Shown one piece after another: positions 35,704 to 47,075 of a stretch of 64,000 nt of DNA (position 1 is the stretch's first letter; each line of letters starts with the position of its first letter). The notes beneath the pieces were generated by a model. The model was not told where the DNA came from. It worked only from the letters and a program-made list of their open reading frames with translations, and made no database searches. A program made the position numbers and the translations under genes. The stretch is from Primulina eburnea (lineage: Eukaryota; Streptophyta; Magnoliopsida; Lamiales; Gesneriaceae), in assembly GCF_022965805.1 (NCBI RefSeq), contig NC_133101.1, forward strand, positions 12,499,069 through 12,563,068, in the 5' to 3' direction.

Positions 35704-35965
35704 ACCGCAGATGCGCTAGATACTTCACCGCGGGTGCGCTGCATGCACTGGACGACAACCAAAAATCTGAAAACGTCGACCACGGGTGCGCTACAAATCC
35801 CATCGCGGGTGCGCTGCAAATCAACCACGGGTGCGGTAGACCTACTGGACCACAAACACAATTCCTGAAGAAACGACCGCAGGGGCACTCATAAATTACC
35901 GTGGGTGCGGTACACTTTCTGTCCAAACACCGCAGGTGCGGTGCATTTCCTGGCGTGGGTGCACT
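35704..35965 (-). promoter_or_regulatory. E1 LTR array of paired ACCGCGGGTGCGCT-type motifs
   Basis: Motifs start (plus-strand coordinates) at 35704/35727, 35779/35802/35824, 35876/35898 and 35929/35952. Offsets inside groups are 22-23. Larger distances include 75 (35704-35779) and 74 (35802-35876). The motif differs from the CGCCCGGGCG of other families but the geometry is the same. In element sense a TTAAATAG-type TATA-like word lies about 40 bases beyond the array, near 35660. Confidence 0.7.
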
Positions 35966-36298
35966 GTCCCCTGAAGCCAAAAAAAATACTTTGCATCTAC
36001 AAATCGAACCGCAACGTCAATTCTCTTCATAATTCGGCAACACTCCCAACGAGAAAGTTGCACCTCTATGTCTTATCTAACCACTCCAATTGGCCTCATA
36101 CAAATCGGCTCAACATACAAATTACCAAGAATAAAATCGCAACGACAATACATTAAAACTACACACCAACTATAACCACCAATACTATAAACCATAAATC
36201 ACAATTCTTAACATCAAAACTATACTTAAACTTAACCAAATAGTCCATAAACATATGAAATCTTAAACCGTACCGTTCACCAGGCTTGGGATATTACA

Positions 36299-36334
36299 AT
36301 CTCCCCTCCTTAAAGGAATTTCGTCCTCGAAATT
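36299..36334 (-). other. E1 polypurine tract and adjacent hairpin
   Basis: On the minus strand an AATTTCG/CGAAATT stem with loop AGGA (plus 36317-36334) comes first, then AAGGAGGGGAGA (36300-36311), then the LTR start TGTAATATCCC at 36298. The purine tract is the expected primer for plus-strand synthesis. The stem-loop before it recurs in E3, E4 and the Athila element. Confidence 0.75.
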
Positions 36335-36338
36335 GACG

Positions 36339-39300
36339 TCACTGCAAAAACAACTCAGGATACTTCTCTTTCATCTCATCCTCTGGTTCCCACGTGGCTT
36401 CTTCAATCAATTGATTCCTCCAATGGACTTTAACAATACCGATCTCTTTGTTTCTCAATAATTTCACTTTGCGATCCATAATCTGGACTGGAATCTCTTG
36501 ATACGTCAAATTCGACGTCAAATCCAATGGCTCGTGATGAAGAACATGGGAAGGATTTGCAATATACTTCCTGAGCATAGAGACATGAAAAACATTATGA
36601 ACTCTATCAAGATCTGGTGGTAGGGCTAACCTGTAGGCTCGATCACCAACTCTGTCCAAAATCTCAAATGGGCCAATAAATCTTGGACTCAACTTTCCCT
36701 TTTTGCCAAACCGCATCACACCTTTAAGAGGTGCAATATTCAAGAACACATGATCGCCAACTTCAAACTGCAACGGCCTTCGTCTGACATCAGCATAACT
36801 CTTCTGTCTCGACTGAGCCGTCTTCATCCTTTCTTGAATAACAGCAACAACATCAGCTGTCTGTTGGACCAACTCTGGACCCAACATCTTTCTCTCACCA
36901 ATCTCATCCCAATATAAGGGAGATCTACATTTTATGCCATAAAGTGCTTCATACGGTGCCATGCCAATCGTCGTCTGGTAGCTATTATTATACGTGAACT
37001 CAACAAGAGACAATTTGGAATCCCAACTACCAGGATAATCTATAGTACAAGCTCTGAGCATATCCTCCAAAATCTGAATAACTCTCTCTGATTGACCGTC
37101 GCTCTGGGGATGATATGTTGTACTGAATGCTAACCGTGTACCCAAGGCTCTGTGTAAACTCTTCCAAAACTCTGAAGTAAATCTAGGGTCACGATCGACA
37201 CAGGAACACCATGCACTGAGAAATAAACATAGCAATATCCTTCTTCATACATTGACACCAATAGAGTCTTCGAATATCCTGATACATCTTGGTACTACCT
37301 GGATGTATCGAGTATGGTGCGGTATGTGCCTCTGTCAAGACGTCTCGCCGAATATCATCACCAATAGGAATGCATATACGGAATCTGAATGTAAACAAAC
37401 CATCTCTATTCATCTCAAACTCTGAATTACCTCTCTCTTCGGCTCTGGCTCTCATCTCTAACAACTGTAAATCATTGGCCTGCTCTCTACGGATCCTGTC
37501 CGTCAATGTAGCCCGAATGATCAACGCTGAAAAGCGTGCGATGGTTCTCAAAACTACCAAAGCTATCTCCTCTCGCCGCAAGTCTAACAACAACGGTTTC
37601 TGGATCATAGAACTCAAAGAAGAACTTGACTTACGGCTCAAAGCATCCGCTACAACATTCGCCTTTCCAGGATGATAACTAATCGTCACATCATAATCTT
37701 TGACAAGCTCTAACCACCGTCTCTGTCGCATATTGAGTTCTTTCTCGGAAAACAAATACTTTAAACTCTTGTGGTCTGTGAAAATTTCACACTTTTCGCC
37801 ATATAAATAGTGTCTCCAGATTTTTAGGGCGAAAACCACAGCTGCCAGTTCCAAATCATGCGCAGGATAATTCTTCTCATAGTCCTTCAATTGACGAGAA
37901 GCATAGGCTATAACCTTTCCATGTTGCATCAGTACTGCACCAAGGCCTTTCATCGACGCATCGGTATAAACAACAAAATCTTCTGAACCACTGGGCAGTT
38001 CAAGTACCGGAGCTGTCGTCAATCTATCTTTCAACTCTTGGAATCCACTTTGGCACTCATTGGACCACTCAAACTTCACAGTCTTCATCGTCAGATTGGT
38101 TAATGGCAGGGCGATCTTGGAAAAATCTGAAATAAAACGACAGTAGTAACCCGCCAAACCAAGAAAACTGCGTACCTCTGATACAGTGGTAGGAATAGGC
38201 CACTTCTGTATTACCTCAATTTTCATTGGATCAGCAGCTAAACCATCCTTCGAAACAATATTGCCCAAGAAATAAATCTGATCCAACCAGAACTCACATT
38301 TCTTCAACTTAGCATACAACCTCTTCTCTCTCAACAACTGAAGAACGACTCTGAGGTGCTCTGCATGAAGCTCTCTGTTCTTGGAATAGATCAATATATT
38401 GTGGATGAAAACAATGACAAAACTATCCAAATACGGCTTGAACACCCGGTTCATAAGATCCATGAAGACTGAAGGGGCATTAGTCAAACCGAACGACATG
38501 ACAAGAAATTCAAAATGACCATACCTGGTCTGGAACACCGTCTTAGGGATATCAGACTCCCTAACTTTCAACTGATAATAGCCAGATCGCAGATCAATCT
38601 TCTAAAACACTGTAGCCCCATGCAATTGGTCAAAAAGATCGTCTATCCGCGGCAACGGATATTTATTCTTCATCGTCAATCTATTGATTTCTCTGTAATC
38701 AATGCACAGACGCAAGGACCCGTCTTTCTTTTTAACAAAAAGAACCGGAGCTCCCCAAGGTGAAGAACTCGGCCGAATAAAACCTTTATCCAAAATATCC
38801 TGCAATTGCGTCTTCAACTCTTTCATCTCAGTCGGGTCCATTCTATACGGAGCCTTGGAAATAGGAACCGTACCTGGAACTAAATCAATCACAAACTCTA
38901 CATCTTTGTCCGGAGGTAAACCCGGCACATCATCCTCAAATACATCAGATAACTCTCTCACAACATCAATATCATCAATATTCAACTTCACAATTCTATC
39001 CATATTAACAATCGAAGCCAAAAACCCATCACAACCTCTAAACAACAACTCCTTAGCCTCAAGACATGAAATAAAAGGAAGGACCAGCGAAGTACCTACA
39101 CTGGCGAGCATACCTTCCTTATTTCCATCATCTGCAAACTTCACCATCTTAGCAACACAATCAATCACTGCACGATAAGTTGATAGTCAATCCATGCCAA
39201 GTATAATATCAAACGCAACCATCGGGATAACAATCAAATCGGCATAAACCCCTCGTTCATCAATTTGAACAGAACACGCATACACAATAGACGTCGAGCA

Positions 39301-39480
39301 AAACACATCCCCCGAAGGCAATACTACATTAAACTGGAGGGGATGAATAGAAGGAACTAAACCCAAAGATCTCAAAAATAATTCAGACATAAAAGAATGA
39401 GTAGCACAGTATCAATCAATGTCGTAGCTACTCTGCCTGAAATTAAAATAGTTCTAGAGATCACAGAAGAATCATGGTTA
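36339..39480 (-). pseudogene. pol: E1 pol: protease, RT, RNase H, integrase, chromodomain (decayed)
   Basis: The protease active-site region near 39440 has a one-base loss after DT, and a TGA follows ILGMD at 39183. The RT begins at 39168-38602 (linker [12 protein letters not shown], then [11 protein letters not shown]), is broken by TAG at about 38600, and continues at 38571-37189 through [12 protein letters not shown]. The catalytic motif reads FIHNILIYS where FIDD is required, so the RT is dead even without the stops. RNase H ([23 protein letters not shown]) and the integrase zinc region ([14 protein letters not shown]) follow. About 100 residues of the integrase core, including its first Asp, are deleted near 37200-37235. 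The frame then resumes with [21 protein letters not shown] and a C-terminal chromodomain (IVKVHWRNQLIEEATWEPE). The element can only have moved long ago or with helper proteins. Confidence 0.88.
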
Positions 39481-39499
39481 ATACCTTCCTTCGTCATGG

Positions 39500-40495
39500 T
39501 GAAAATGAGACCCTGCACCTTCTCTTTACTCGATCCTCTCGGACAATCCCTGGCTATATGGCCTGTAGTACCACATCAATAGCATTTGTGAGTACCAAAT
39601 CTGCACTCACCCCTATGAGGCCTACTGCACTTGGGACACAACGGCTTCTCTGGATCAAATGGAACTGTCGGTGCTTTAGGACTCGGCTCTAACTTGCCTT
39701 TCCCTTTGAAATTGCCTTTACCTCTTTGGTTCGAGCCTTGACCTCTTTGAGCAATAGCCTGCTACCTCGCCTTTCTCTCTCTAGCAATATCTTTTTCATC
39801 TTGCTAGGCTAACAATGCTTTAGCCACAATCTCTTTAAATGTCACTGCCTTAGACATATTGATGTCTCTTCTTATTTCTGCTCGAAGTCCTCTAATGAAA
39901 TGAGCACCCTTATCTTTGTCATTCGAGACAATATAAGGAGCAAACAGACAGCCCTCTTCAAACTTCAAAATGTACTCATCAACATTCATACCTCCTTGAC
40001 GCAGCTCCAAAAATTCAATCACCTTTCGAGCTCGAAGTGCATCTGGGAAATACTTGTCGTAGAAAAGATCCGTGAAATCTTGCCACTTCAATGCCGGAAC
40101 ATCAACACCCACCTTGGTAACATTCCACCAAATGCGTGCAGCATTGACTAGCATGAATACTGCACAACCAACTCTGTCTTTGTCTTCATATTTGAGATGA
40201 TCAAATATCGTCTCAAGTGCTTTAATCCACTCTACTGTCACCAATGGATCAGTGCTTCCTACAAACTCAGGCGGATCCATCCTCTTAAAAGCAGTAAAGA
40301 TCCCATCAATCCCAACAGCTTGAATCACTGGCCCTCTCCCTTGACCTCTACCTTGACCTGTATCTTGCAAACAGAGCAACTGTTGAATCTGCTCACTATG
40401 AACCTTAGCTTGCTCTTTCAATAACTTGCCGAACTCGTCGACAACTCTCTATGAGGAGCTATCCTCACCCTCTGAAGATTTTCTCTTAGGAGGCA
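39500..40495 (-). pseudogene. gag: E1 gag (capsid and zinc knuckle), with stops
   Basis: The start at 40495 reads MPPKRKSSEGEDSS, like the E5 gag. An in-frame stop follows near 40450. The main open stretch 40421-39804 holds the gag domain (FKRMDPPEFVGSTDP, RIWWNV, EFLELRQGGMNVDEYI). Two further stops follow at 39803 and nearby, before a Lys/Gly-rich linker and a zinc knuckle whose second position is a stop codon (CGTTGHIARDC remains). It would have packaged the element RNA. The MPP(K/R)R start and domain order place it with E5 and the other chromodomain elements. Confidence 0.82.
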
Positions 40496-40616
40496 TTAAA
40501 TCCTACAATGTGCTCACACAATACATATCAATCGATAATAATAGATAGATGAAGGAGATGACATACCCGGACAGTTCAAAGTAGACGAAGTCATATGCAT
40601 TGATCCGAAGAACGTT

Positions 40617-40628
40617 GCTCTGATACCA
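40617..40628 (-). other. E1 primer binding site (initiator tRNA-Met)
   Basis: TGGTATCAGAGC on the minus strand, a few bases after the LTR end at 40634. Identical to the primer sites of E3, E4 and E5. Confidence 0.9.
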
Positions 40629-40633
40629 CTAAA

Positions 40634-41603
40634 TGTAATGCTCTGACCCGATTTTTATAAAACAACAGCGGAACTTAAAGATTTAAATAAAAGGAAAGAA
40701 CGATTTAAAATTTTTCTTGAAATAAATACATTTCCAATATATACCATCAAAAGTATATACATGATCATCTAAAGGTTGCAACAAAATACAAAATATCAAT
40801 GTGTTCATGTCCAAAATAATGTCTTCCTTCCATCACTTGATACATATGACTTCGGCTTCAATCAACGTCCTGGTTCGTCGCTCTTATCTGCATCACATGA
40901 ATAACTGAAATGAGTATAAAACTCATCAAGTGGAACTCTTACATATCAAATATCATACTCTGTAAAACATGACTTTGAAATCATTAAATACCATCCAACT
41001 CTTGAAATATAGCATAACATAGGATAATAAAATCATAAAGATGGTATTTCTCTTTTCTCTAGTATGGATTGATATCTAAATAGTATCTCTGTCTCTGTAC
41101 CTATATCTCATCGATATAAATCGATTACTCTGTTGGGATATAAGCCTATGGTCGTTGATCAACTAATTGTATGCAATCTCTGACTATCAATTTATCAATC
41201 CAATAAAACATTTGAACTTTTCTTGGACATTTAATCAAATACTTTGAAGAATCTTCTCTTTTGCATTCCCTTATACACAATTGAGGCATATACAAGCCTC
41301 TAATATACAACAAAGTGTATATATACATAACATGAATCAATTGAAAGGGAATAGCACATTAAAACTATTGAAACACAATATATATACTACCATGTGATCA
41401 CAAGGAATGAATTCCACTTACAACCAATAGCAACCTTGAGTCTAAGCTCTTGGTACAAATCCTACAACAATAAACCATGAATAGAACCATCAACAACTCA
41501 ATAGACCAAAAACCATACCATAAAACCCATATAATCAACACAATCACAAAGTACCATACTTTCCCCCAACACCACAAACCAAATTAACTAAACCCACAAG
41601 CTT
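40634..41603 (-). mobile_element. E1 5' LTR, truncated by copia insertion
   Basis: This part is collinear with 23183-24150 of the 3' LTR. It stops at AAGCTT (41603), where the copia LTR begins. The remaining third of the LTR, with its GC array and start, is absent from the window on this side. It carries an imperfect stem near 41100-41145 (ATATC.CA against TGGGATATA). Confidence 0.88.
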
Positions 41604-42576
41604 TGTTGGAAACTAGATTCCGGCGTTTGACAAAACATGAATCAATCGATAAACAAAATATGAACTAACTGATACGCGAAAGCAAATTCGGCAACTGAAC
41701 TTGTCAACTAAAATCAGCTGATACAATGATACAAAGAAAACTGATCAGTTGGAACTGATCAGTTAATACATTCAGCCGAATGAAGTATCTCTCAACTGAA
41801 GATGTCTCGGGAAAGAACAAAGAAGACATAACAGATTACAAAACGCCGCACCACAACCAAGACTATTTAGAACAACGCATTCCGGCTAAAGAAATTAAGA
41901 CGTCGCATTACAATAAATGAAGCAAACAATGTTCAAGGAATAATCAAGTGGAAACCAACGGATACAAAGATTCAAATTTATCTCAAGTTACCGTTGGAAA
42001 AGAAAATTATAAATATGGCAGAAGAACAGCTGAATAAGTAGCACAACACACTATTCAAAAGCTGGCTGTTACTCTGTCAAAATCGAAGCTCACTCTTTCT
42101 TGATTTATTCGTAGCAGTCAAGGCTACAAGTTGAGCAAACTAGCACTTTGTAATATTTGCTAAATTCAATAGTGCTAAGATCAGTTACGCACTGAGAACA
42201 TTCTGTTAAACTAAGAGTTTCAGTTTTTGGCAGTGATAAGTCCAAACTGAAGTGGGTCAGTACACATCTTGTATTTGATCAAAGTCTTTTAGTGGAAATC
42301 CTATCCTCGAGATAGAAGGGGTGACGTAGGAGTAATTGAAATCTCCGAACATCCAGAAACAATCCTTGTCTACTTTATTTCAGTTTCGTATTCTATCTTT
42401 CAGTCAGTTATTTTCCGCAACTACTTCAGTTTAACTGATTGTTATTGACCAACAAGATTCCGAGAATCAGTTTGTCACCAAACTGAACTCAAAATTCGAA
42501 AAGACCAGTTTTAGTTGTGAGTGTTTATTCAACCCCCCCTTCTAAACACTCCTTGATACGTTATTCGATCCTATCA
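41604..42576 (+). mobile_element. copia-type 5' LTR, 973 bp
   Basis: It begins TGTTGGAAAC and ends CTATCA, followed after two bases by TAGTATCAGAGC (42579-42590), a one-base variant of the initiator-Met primer site. It interrupts the E1 5' LTR at AGCTT. No 3' LTR of this element is in the window. Confidence 0.85.
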
Positions 42577-42636
42577 AGTAGTATCAGAGCAGTTGAATCT
42601 TGTTCTTGAATACTTTTGATCTATAAACTTGTTAGC

Positions 42637-43859
42637 ATGACTTCGTTCAACAAAATTCTTATGTTCTCCAGAGAAGATTTTGATGATTGGAAAATCAGAA
42701 TGCAGGCTCATTTAGCTGCATAAGATGATGACATGTGGTATGTCATAACTGATGGATCCATGAAAATTTTGAAAACAAATACAGCAGTTGCCATAACAGA
42801 AGGGGCGCCACAAAGAATAGAAAAGCCAAGAGAAGAATGGACAACTGAAGATAAAAGAAAAGCAAATCTTGATAATGTGGCTAAAGACATTCTATACAAA
42901 ACTCTGGACAAAGTAACCTTCAGCAAAATAAAAATGTGTAAGTCAGCAAAAGAAATTTAGGAAAAGCTGATCCAGCTGTGTGAAGGAAATGATCAAACCA
43001 AAGAGAATAAACTCACTGTTGTTGTGCAAAAGTTTGATAACATCAAAATGAAAGCAGGAGAATCAATGCACGAATATGATGAAAGAGTAAGTTGTATCAT
43101 CAATGAGTTAAATGCACTTGGAAAGGTGTATACCAACAAAGAGGTTGCACTAAAAGTAATGAGAGGTCTTCCCAAGGAATGGGATTTCAAGACCATGGAA
43201 ATGAGGGAGTCCAAAGATCTGAACCGGATTGAACTTCATGATCTGTTTGCTGATTTAAAAGCTTATGAATTTGAACTGCAAACCAGAGAAGGAGAACCAT
43301 CTACCCCTACAGCCACAACTGCTCTTGCGGCTGTCAGAACTGAACCAATCAGTTCAGTCGAGAAAATTGCTGATCAGTTAAGCAATGATGCTATGTCATT
43401 GTTTATCAAAAAATTTGGAAGGTTCATGAGAAAGAATCAAGAGAACTTCCAGAAGCCATACCAAAGGAACAATTCCAAAGATGAACCAAATGCTTGCTTC
43501 AACTGTGGCAAATCAGGTCACTTTATTGCTGACTGTCCTAAACCCAAGAAGGACAGTCAAGGTTCAACTGATAGAAGAAAGAAATCATATGAACACAAAA
43601 GAAGACCCAAGGAAGATAAGAAGCTCTTCAGAAAGAAACATGAGGTACTCGTAGCTGAAGAAAGCAAATCTAAATGGGCAGAAACTGACAGTGAAGAGTT
43701 AGAACCAGAAAGCTCTTACAGTTCTAGTGATGAGGAGGAAGTAAAGTGCTTAATGGCTAATGATGCAGAAGAAGAATCATCTAGCCAACAGGTATTTGAT
43801 TTCAGTTCAACTGATTTCACACGAGAAGAACTCATTCTAACACTGCATGACATGGTAAA
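42637..43859 (+). pseudogene. gag: copia-type gag, two stops, cut by E7 LTR
   Basis: The start at 42637 reads MTSFNKILMFSREDFDDWK, the usual opening of the copia gag (UBN2-type) family. The frame stays the same across an in-frame TAA at 42721 and a TAG at 42958, both explained by C-to-T or G-to-A change. The later part has VVVQKFDNIKMKAGESMHEY and ALKVMRGLPKEW, then a zinc knuckle CFNCGKSGHFIADC near residue 290, then a Lys-rich and an acidic Ser/Glu-rich tail. The protein would form the particle shell. At 43860 the E7 LTR interrupts the frame, so protease, integrase and RT are missing. Confidence 0.88.
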
Positions 43860-44372
43860 TGTAACACCCTCGACTTATTTCTTAAAATGACAGCGGAATT
43901 TAAAATTTATTTGAAGGGAAAAAGGATTAAAAATTTCTTGACACAGACACATTTTCAATATATACAATCAAAAGTATATACTTGATCCATAAAGTGTTGC
44001 ACCAAAATACGAAATATCATTTTGATCATGTATAGCAAAATATCTTCTTCCTTCCATCTTCTATAGATATGACCCCGGCTCCAATCAACGTCCTGGTCCG
44101 TCACTCTTATCTGCATCACACGAAATAACTGGAATGAGTTATAAAACTCAGCAAGTGGAACTCTTACACAGCAATGAACATGAATCATACTCTGAAAAAC
44201 ATGACTTTGAAATCATTAAATACCATCTAACTCTTGAAACGTGAATAATATAGTAGAACATGAACAATAACGATGGTATTTCTCTTTTCTCTGTTGGATT
44301 GATATCTAAATAGTATCTCTGACTCTGTACCTATATCCCATCGATATAAATCGATTACTCTGTCGGGATATA
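43860..44372 (-). mobile_element. E7 (E1-like) LTR, first part
   Basis: It starts TGTAACACCCTCGAC on the plus strand, the outer end of a minus-strand LTR. It then aligns with the E1 LTR (AGCAGGCGG-poor AT-rich stretch, ATATACAATCAAAAGTATATAC, CATTAAATACCAT). Element E3 is inserted at 44373, with ATATA as target duplication. The LTR continues at 63017. It interrupts the copia gag. Confidence 0.85.
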
Positions 44373-46802
44373 TGTGAGAACCCAAATTTAATTATTCGGT
44401 ATTTGGCAGGAAGTAGAAATAATTATTTTAAAGTGCTAAATTAAAATAATTAAGCCAAATAATGATACTTGTGTGATAGAAATATATATTAGAAAATATC
44501 GGAATTATAGACGATATTAAAATACATATCGATGTTTAATAGCACACGAGAGTTGTAAATATTTGGACCGGGTCACATTCTAGCTTTTGGGCTGAATAAT
44601 TGGATACATGTATATTGTGTATATGGAGATGTGTTATTAGGAAGCCCATTTCCCCAAGCCCAACCCATTTCTTCCTTTAAGTTTCTCGTTTCTTCTACAA
44701 GCTTCCATTTCCTTCTCTTTCTTGCATCTCCTCTAGTTGCCGATCTGTTGCTTCATTATTTTTCAAGTTTCTTGCTTGTCATTTTTCTTGGTTCTTTAGA
44801 GTGGGAAGAGGTCGATTCTAGCTCCATTTCAGTTCAAAGGAATCTTTTGAAAGTAATACTTAAGCCTAGGTTTTAAAAGTTTCTCCATGGAAGAAATTGG
44901 TTTCTGTTTTTCGAGTTGCAGATTTGTTGGCTTCTGATTTTCGGGTTTCTGTGTGTATTGCACTAAGAATCTTGACTTGTGGTTCATAAAGAACTTATAG
45001 CCCTATGTCTAAGCTTTCTGTAGCCACTGACGAAATAGAATTCCAATTAAAAATGGACTTGATATGATTTTTTTACCAAACTGTGACGAAATGAAAGTCT
45101 GTGTTGGAGCTGTGCAGAGTAGCTACTGTAATTCGAGTTTTTGACATTTATGCTCTCGGATTTTGGACTTGTGATTCAAATGAGAGTTGTAGAGCTATGC
45201 GTTGTCTTTGTATTGATATAAGACTCGTTAAAATCCATTAAGAATTGTGGTCGTTATGCTGTTTTTGCCGAAACTGCTCAGTACAGATTTCTGTCCGCGA
45301 ATTGTGCTTGTAGTAGCGCCTTCTTGTTAATTCTGGGATTATTTTGTTAGGATAATGGAAATGATTTCTTCTAGGAAAACTTAGATATTTGAGTTGTCTT
45401 TCATCTCCAATTGGCGGATATCGATTTGAGGCAATGATGAGTTAGATATGAATTTTATACTCATAAGTGTCTAAAATAAATCTGTCATAGACCTTGCATC
45501 TCATGGTTGCTGGTTTTGGGCGTTTTTCAATGTCGAGATGATTGAGTTTCATTTCGATGTCTTCTGATGAAATATGGAATTATGAGTTAGGATTCCAGCC
45601 ATATATGATAAGTATGTTTTGGTTAAGTTTTGTTTGAGTTATGACCTTACAACCGAGCTTAGGTCCAAGCTGGAATTAGTAAATTGTTTTTGGTTAAGAG
45701 TTGAATATTTATTTGATGGTAATTAATTATTTGCCACAGGTTTTAGTAGCCAGGAGGTATCGAGGAGTTTATAAACTATTGTGGTAATTTAATTTGAAGG
45801 TTAAGGTACGGATTGATCGATTCTTTACAGTATCTATAACGACGTTTAATTAAATTGATGTGATTTTATGGAAACTATGTGTTTATGTGCTCTTTGTGCT
45901 GTTTGGGTGTATTTTAGGATTATTCCTCATTTTTTTAAATAAATGTGAATTTTTAAATATATTGGAATAATCGGTGAATTCATATGCATTGTTGAGCACG
46001 CATTCATATCGAGCCATGACTCCGTTGTTCCGAGATTTCTGTTTACTCTTGGATGAGTTATTTAGACAGCAGAGCCGAGGGCGTTTAAGCGTCACACCTC
46101 TGATGACTAGCGGAAGGACCGAGCAGTTCTGCAGACTGACACCCCTGACGCAGATGTGCAGGGCCGAGGGCGTATTTGACACATCACACCCCTGGCACAT
46201 GTGGCCACAGTTGTTGCTATCGTTTCTTTGGATCCAGTTTGATATCCGAGATTATTGGTACCCTACATGCATTGCATTGCATTGATTTTATTACAAGTCA
46301 TTTATTTATGCTGTAAATTATTTGATCTTCGTACTGGGGTTTGACCCCTGTCCCTCGGGGCTGCTGTGGTTTGTTTTGTGATTCCATCACAGGTTATATA
46401 GGTGGTTCTGATGCAGCTGGCGGAGCGTCTGCCAGTGGAGCCCAGTGAGTCGGTTTGAGTTTGGAGTCCCCAGATATTTATACTATATATTGAGTCATTT
46501 GCCGAGGAAATGCCTTGAGTATTTGTATTGTTGTATTCTGAGTGTTGGATCCTATTTGGTGTGATCGAGCCTGGCTGGCTCTGTGTGTGATTGGCTTTTT
46601 GTTTGTTTCAACGGACTCTATTTTCGAGTATAAATGTTTTGTTGTGTTGTTTTGAAATTTTTGGTATGTTCTATTTACGGGGAGGTCATGCCGAAATTTC
46701 TGTAGGCCCAAAATGGAAAATATTTACTCGTTTTCGCTGTTTATGCTAATAAATCCTGGTTGTTTGATAATTAAAAATTAATCAGGAGCACGGGCCCTCA
46801 CA
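44373..46802 (+). mobile_element. E3 5' LTR
   Basis: 2430 bp from TGTGAGAACCC to CCCTCACA. Near 46073-46200 it has a structured part with GCCGAGGGCGT twice (46074 and 46163) and CACACC(C/T)CTG words between them. There is no CGCCCGGGCG array in this LTR. Confidence 0.93.
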
Positions 46803-46804
46803 GT

Positions 46805-46816
46805 TGGTATCAGAGC
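46805..46816 (+). other. E3 primer binding site (initiator tRNA-Met)
   Basis: TGGTATCAGAGC two bases after the LTR end. Confidence 0.92.
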
Positions 46817-47075
46817 ATAACTGGGGTATGCTCGAATTAGAGTCTAGGACACTCGAGTTTAGACACAAATAAATTAATTGTGTATTTGATTTACTACTTG
46901 CTCTTTATTTGATTTGCATGATATGATTATTTAACTTAGCTAAGATAGAGCTGGTAGTGAAGTAAGTTTGACGCTTCGTTTATTTGTACTTAGTGGACTA
47001 AGCTCTAATTTTCCTTGAACCTTTTAGTGCTTACTATTATTTTTCTACTGGTGTATAATCCTTGTGTCTTGTAGA

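Larger units (their letters stand above)
23183..41603 (-). mobile_element. E1, chromodomain gypsy retrotransposon (minus strand), interrupted
   Basis: E1 is inserted in host-gene copy B. Its 3' LTR occupies 23183-24245 plus 35586-36298 (about 1.77 kb), split by the Athila element. The internal region is 36299-40633 and the 5' LTR 40634-41603, where a copia element cuts it. The LTR begins TGTAATATCCC and ends TTACA on the minus strand. Order on the minus strand: LTR, Met primer site, gag, protease, RT, RNase H, integrase, chromodomain, hairpin, polypurine tract, LTR. Its coding region is heavily decayed. The rest of the 5' LTR and the second target-site copy are not found on the far side of the copia element. 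Confidence 0.9.

Noticed and set aside
44631..44876. 81-residue hydrophobic frame (again at 60854-61099) as a small membrane protein
   Set aside because: It lies in the E3 LTR, in both copies, in T-rich DNA; probably chance, though a leader peptide cannot be fully excluded.
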